A DNA stretch of 64,000 bases from positions 467,567,642 to 467,631,641 of the forward strand of contig NC_133666.1 in assembly GCF_037893015.1 (NCBI RefSeq), read 5' to 3'. Shown piece after piece: positions 61,250-64,000 of this stretch (positions within the stretch are counted from its first letter, which is position 1; each line of letters begins with the position of its first letter). Below the pieces are notes generated by a model. The model saw only the letters and a program-made list of their open reading frames with translations, was not told the DNA's origin and ran no database searches. This DNA is from Macrotis lagotis. Taxonomy: Eukaryota; Chordata; Mammalia; Peramelemorphia; Peramelidae. Position numbers and translations under genes: made by a program.

Positions 61250-61386
61250 AGCAGCTAAGGCAGCAGTGGATAGAGCACTGGTCCTGGAGTCAAGAAGACC
61301 TGAGACACTTAATTACCTAGCTGTATGACTTTGGGCAAATAACTTAACCCCCCCATTGCCTTGCAAAAACCAAAAAAATAAAAGAA
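61250..61386 (+). repeat. Marsupial SINE with internal deletion
   Basis: agcagctaaggcagcagtgg to ccattgccttgcaaaaacc. The ttcaaatc...cctcag segment is missing after gacctgag. Confidence 0.9.
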
Positions 61387-62639
61387 TCCGAATTACTTGG
61401 AAGCCAACTAGGAGATTGCTATACTTTTTCTACTAGTATAAGCTAAAAAATGGACAGAGATGAGAATTATAAGAATAGAGTCAAGAAATCCTGGCAGTTG
61501 ATTGGATATGAAAGATTAAAAAGAAGGGGGTTGAACATCTAAGTAAATGAAAAGATTTCAATAGAAATGTAAGTCAGGAAAGGAATAGGGTTTGGGGATA
61601 AATAATAGTACATAGGAAAGTGAATTTTTTTGAAATGTTGAAAAAGATGCCAATTTTTATAAATGTTGAGAAAAACTATTAACTGATGTGCTTCTAGTTA
61701 CAAGATTGGATGAGATAAGCTCTGAGGATTTTCCAGCTTCAAGGCCTAAATTCCCAAGATTGATCTCATTCCTCACTTGCTATCCCATTGTGAAAGTTAA
61801 AGATGGAGAGTGCTAAAGTAGTAATTTATATGTTAGGGCAGATAGTCAAGTATTCTGTACTTTTCTTCATGATTCATTTTGTCTGAATGTCTTAAAAACA
61901 TTGAAATGTGAAATTCCAAATAAAAAGGCCAGAAAGTAAAGGCACTTTTAGATACATTAATTTATGGAAAAAGAACTATTTTACCTCCTAGGGGAAAACC
62001 ACGAACATCAATTATGGACCAGGAACCTGCCCTTGAAATCTACACTTCTTTTCCCACCCTATTTATTTTCTTTGTAGACTTCTGGGATCACCAAAGATTA
62101 AGCAAGGAAGATTCTTCTCCCATGTGAGAAATGATTATTAATAACCAGCATCTTGGGGAGATTTAGAGTTCTTCCCTTTTTTCCACAGTCCTGATTTTAA
62201 AAATGCTTATTCTTCAGAAGGACACTTTGCAAAAATTCTTTTTGAACTTGGTCAGATGCCACTCAAACTTACAAAGATTTTAATTTAAAGTTGGGGAAAC
62301 CCATTGTGTTCTTCTCAAGCATGGATCCAGACAGATCCCAATGCTTCCTGTGGTATAAGCAGAGAGATAATTTCTTAGTCTAATGGTCACTCTCAGCCCC
62401 ACACTGAACAACTAAGGGTTTATAAACTATGAGCCTCCCTGCCATGATTGTCTCATGCCTGAGGCCAAATGACATTTTTTATTAATAATCTACTAGGCTT
62501 ATTAATAAAAATGATTAAATTTAATCAGCACACTCATTAAAAAATTTTGGATGGAACTTTTATGTCCAAAGTTGGTTTCCTAATATGCACATACTAAGCA
62601 GGTTTTATTTACCCTTAAGGCTCAGAGCAGAGATTCCTG

Positions 62640-62912
62640 TTACAAACTGTTATTTGTACAATATTTTTTTTAACTTCCCCCCACCCCCCACAGAAGGCAG
62701 TCTGTTAGTCTTTACATTTGTTTCCATGGTATATACTGATCTAAGCTGAAAGTGATGAAAGACAAATCATATCCTTAAGGAAGAAAAATAAAGTATAAGA
62801 GATAGCAAAATTACATAATAAGAATGTTTTTTTAAAATTAAAAGTCTTTGGTCCTTGTTCAAACTCCACAATTCTTTGTCAGATGGTATTCTCCATCACA
62901 GATACCCCAAAA
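62640..62912 (-). mobile_element. L1 3'UTR fragment
   Basis: The + strand reads ggcagtctgttagtctttac, aaatcatatccttaaggaag, ccttgttcaaactccacaat, parallel to 10380-10640. Confidence 0.75.
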
Positions 62913-62949
62913 TTGTATTTGCAGCATATTTTGAAGAGACAAATGAACT

Positions 62950-63128
62950 TAAGACTCTTGGTATAGTGGAAATATACTGGTGTTAGAAAATCTGAATTCA
63001 TCACTCAGTTTGAGATTTAAATTTTGATCCCAATCAGATCATCTAAACTCTGAATTTTATTCTATAAAATAAGACTATTATTCTTTGCATACCTGTCTCA
63101 CAGACTTTTGTGAGAACATTTAAAAAGT
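62950..63128 (+). repeat. MIR-like remnant
   Basis: A diverged MIR 3' half: tctataaaataagactatta, acctgtctcacagacttttg. Confidence 0.45.
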
Positions 63129-63268
63129 TATTTTTTTTTTTAGGCTTTTGCTAGGTAATGGGGTTAAGTGGCTTGCCCAAGGCCATACAGCTAGGTAATT
63201 ATTAAGTATCTGAGGCTGGATTTGAACTCCGGTACTCCTGAATCCAGGACCAGTGCTCTATCCACTGA
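63129..63268 (-). repeat. Marsupial SINE, 5' end missing
   Basis: Poly-T, ggcttttgctaggtaatggg to cagtgctctatccactga; the cacctagccgcccc end is absent. Confidence 0.9.
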
Positions 63269-63409
63269 AATGAATATTGGAAATGCCTACATTTCAAATT
63301 ATGGAGTTTGTTTTGTATAGCTGAATATCCTATACTTTTCATTTTTTTGATTCTTTATATTTTGGATGTTTTCAATGCAATTAAGAGTTCAATTTTTTAA
63401 AAAATAGGC

Positions 63410-63585
63410 TTCAAATCAGGAAAAACAGGCTGGATTTCAGTGACAATTCCCTACTTTGTAACTTTGGATAAAACACTTAACACCTCTGAGTCTCAAGTCT
63501 CCTAATCTATAAAACGAGGGAAGCTATATGAGATGATTTCTGTGCTCCCCTTCAAGCACCTAAGGTTTTTATGATTTTGATTTCA
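63410..63585 (+). repeat. MIR-like remnant
   Basis: acacttaacacctctgagtc, ctcctaatctataaaacgag, then a diverged end. Confidence 0.45.
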
Positions 63586-64000
63586 TATTTATTATCTCTC
63601 AATTTTATGTAGAAATTGGAAGGCTATCCAGTCTTTACAGATTTGAAAAGTTATCTGATTTTACAAAACTGCATAAGGTGTCAAAAACCTTTACATTAAA
63701 AATATTTGTTTTTGATTCTTAAGTGTCAACCCAACATATTTAAATATCTAATTTCTTTCTACTTCTGAGTCCCTTAATTTATTTTTATCTATATTGGGGT
63801 TACTAGTAAATGGAAAAACAACTAGTCAAGACTACATACAGGGACCTATGCTTTACAAAGAAAACACATTTTATATAGCTGAATAAATATCTAGATATGC
63901 TGACTACATATGGTAGGTACAGTAGGACTATATATAGTATAGTAGGAAAGGAAATAGTCAAGTGAACGTTAAAATATGGTAGAGGACAGAACACTACAAT

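Larger units (their letters stand above)
58294..64000. other. PPP4R1 intron, continuing past the window
   Basis: No exon recognised. It holds a (TG)n tract, a G15 run, three SINEs, MIR-like pieces and an L1 3'UTR fragment. Confidence 0.7.

Noticed and set aside
58294..64000. Search for the PPP4R1 exon that should precede QVEVLSAALRA
   Set aside because: No - strand reading resembling the expected acidic segment with an exon end of one leftover base was found. It most likely lies beyond the window.

Overview
The window is nuclear DNA from a marsupial, probably an opossum-type genome. It holds two protein-coding genes arranged tail to tail. On the + strand is most of RALBP1 (RalA-binding protein 1, RLIP76): all nine coding exons from the ATG at 1595 to the stop at 38301-38303. 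They join in frame without any correction to a 656-residue protein. The upstream non-coding first exon and the promoter lie outside the window. On the - strand is the 3' half of PPP4R1 (protein phosphatase 4 regulatory subunit 1): its last nine coding exons, 58293 down to the stop at 48055, giving about 427 C-terminal residues. Its 5' half lies beyond the right edge. The same neighbours in the same convergent orientation are known from human chromosome 18p11.

The marsupial assignment rests on the repeats. About two dozen copies of a roughly 150-bp tRNA-headed SINE (start like ggctaggtggcgcagtgg, end like ccattgccttgcaaaaa) are present in both orientations, many with perfect target-site duplications. 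The rest is L1 3' ends of several ages, L2 and MIR relics, and an L1-like element with ORF1 but no ORF2 (HAL1-like). Assignment to opossum rather than another marsupial is a guess from repeat style.

Layout: 1-1545, end of RALBP1 intron 1. 1546-1838, exon 2 with a three-codon upstream ORF before the start. 1839-17488, a 15.6-kb intron full of SINE, L1 and L2 and carrying a full-length 3.3-kb HAL1-like element. 17489-38303, exons 3-10, with a 6.2-kb intron 6 loaded with L1. 38304 to about 40010 (or about 40820), RALBP1 3'UTR. About 40.0-47.15 kb, the intergenic gap between the two gene ends, with a second, ORF1-less HAL1-like copy, one SINE and a CTG repeat. About 47.15-58.3 kb, PPP4R1 3'UTR and exons. 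58.3-64.0 kb, a PPP4R1 intron with SINEs, MIRs and a (TG)n tract.

RALBP1 is a Ral effector with a RhoGAP domain (arginine finger R232, K268) and a coiled-coil Ral-binding domain (W430). PPP4R1 is a HEAT-repeat regulatory subunit of PP4. They are syntenic neighbours and nothing in the sequence shows that they act together. I found no clearly new genetic system. The most unusual signals are the HAL1-like pair with strand-biased T-to-C changes in two nested SINEs, an L1 that ends about 40 bp before RALBP1 exon 7, and a strong-context minimal uORF. Comparisons with human proteins are from memory, not from an alignment.
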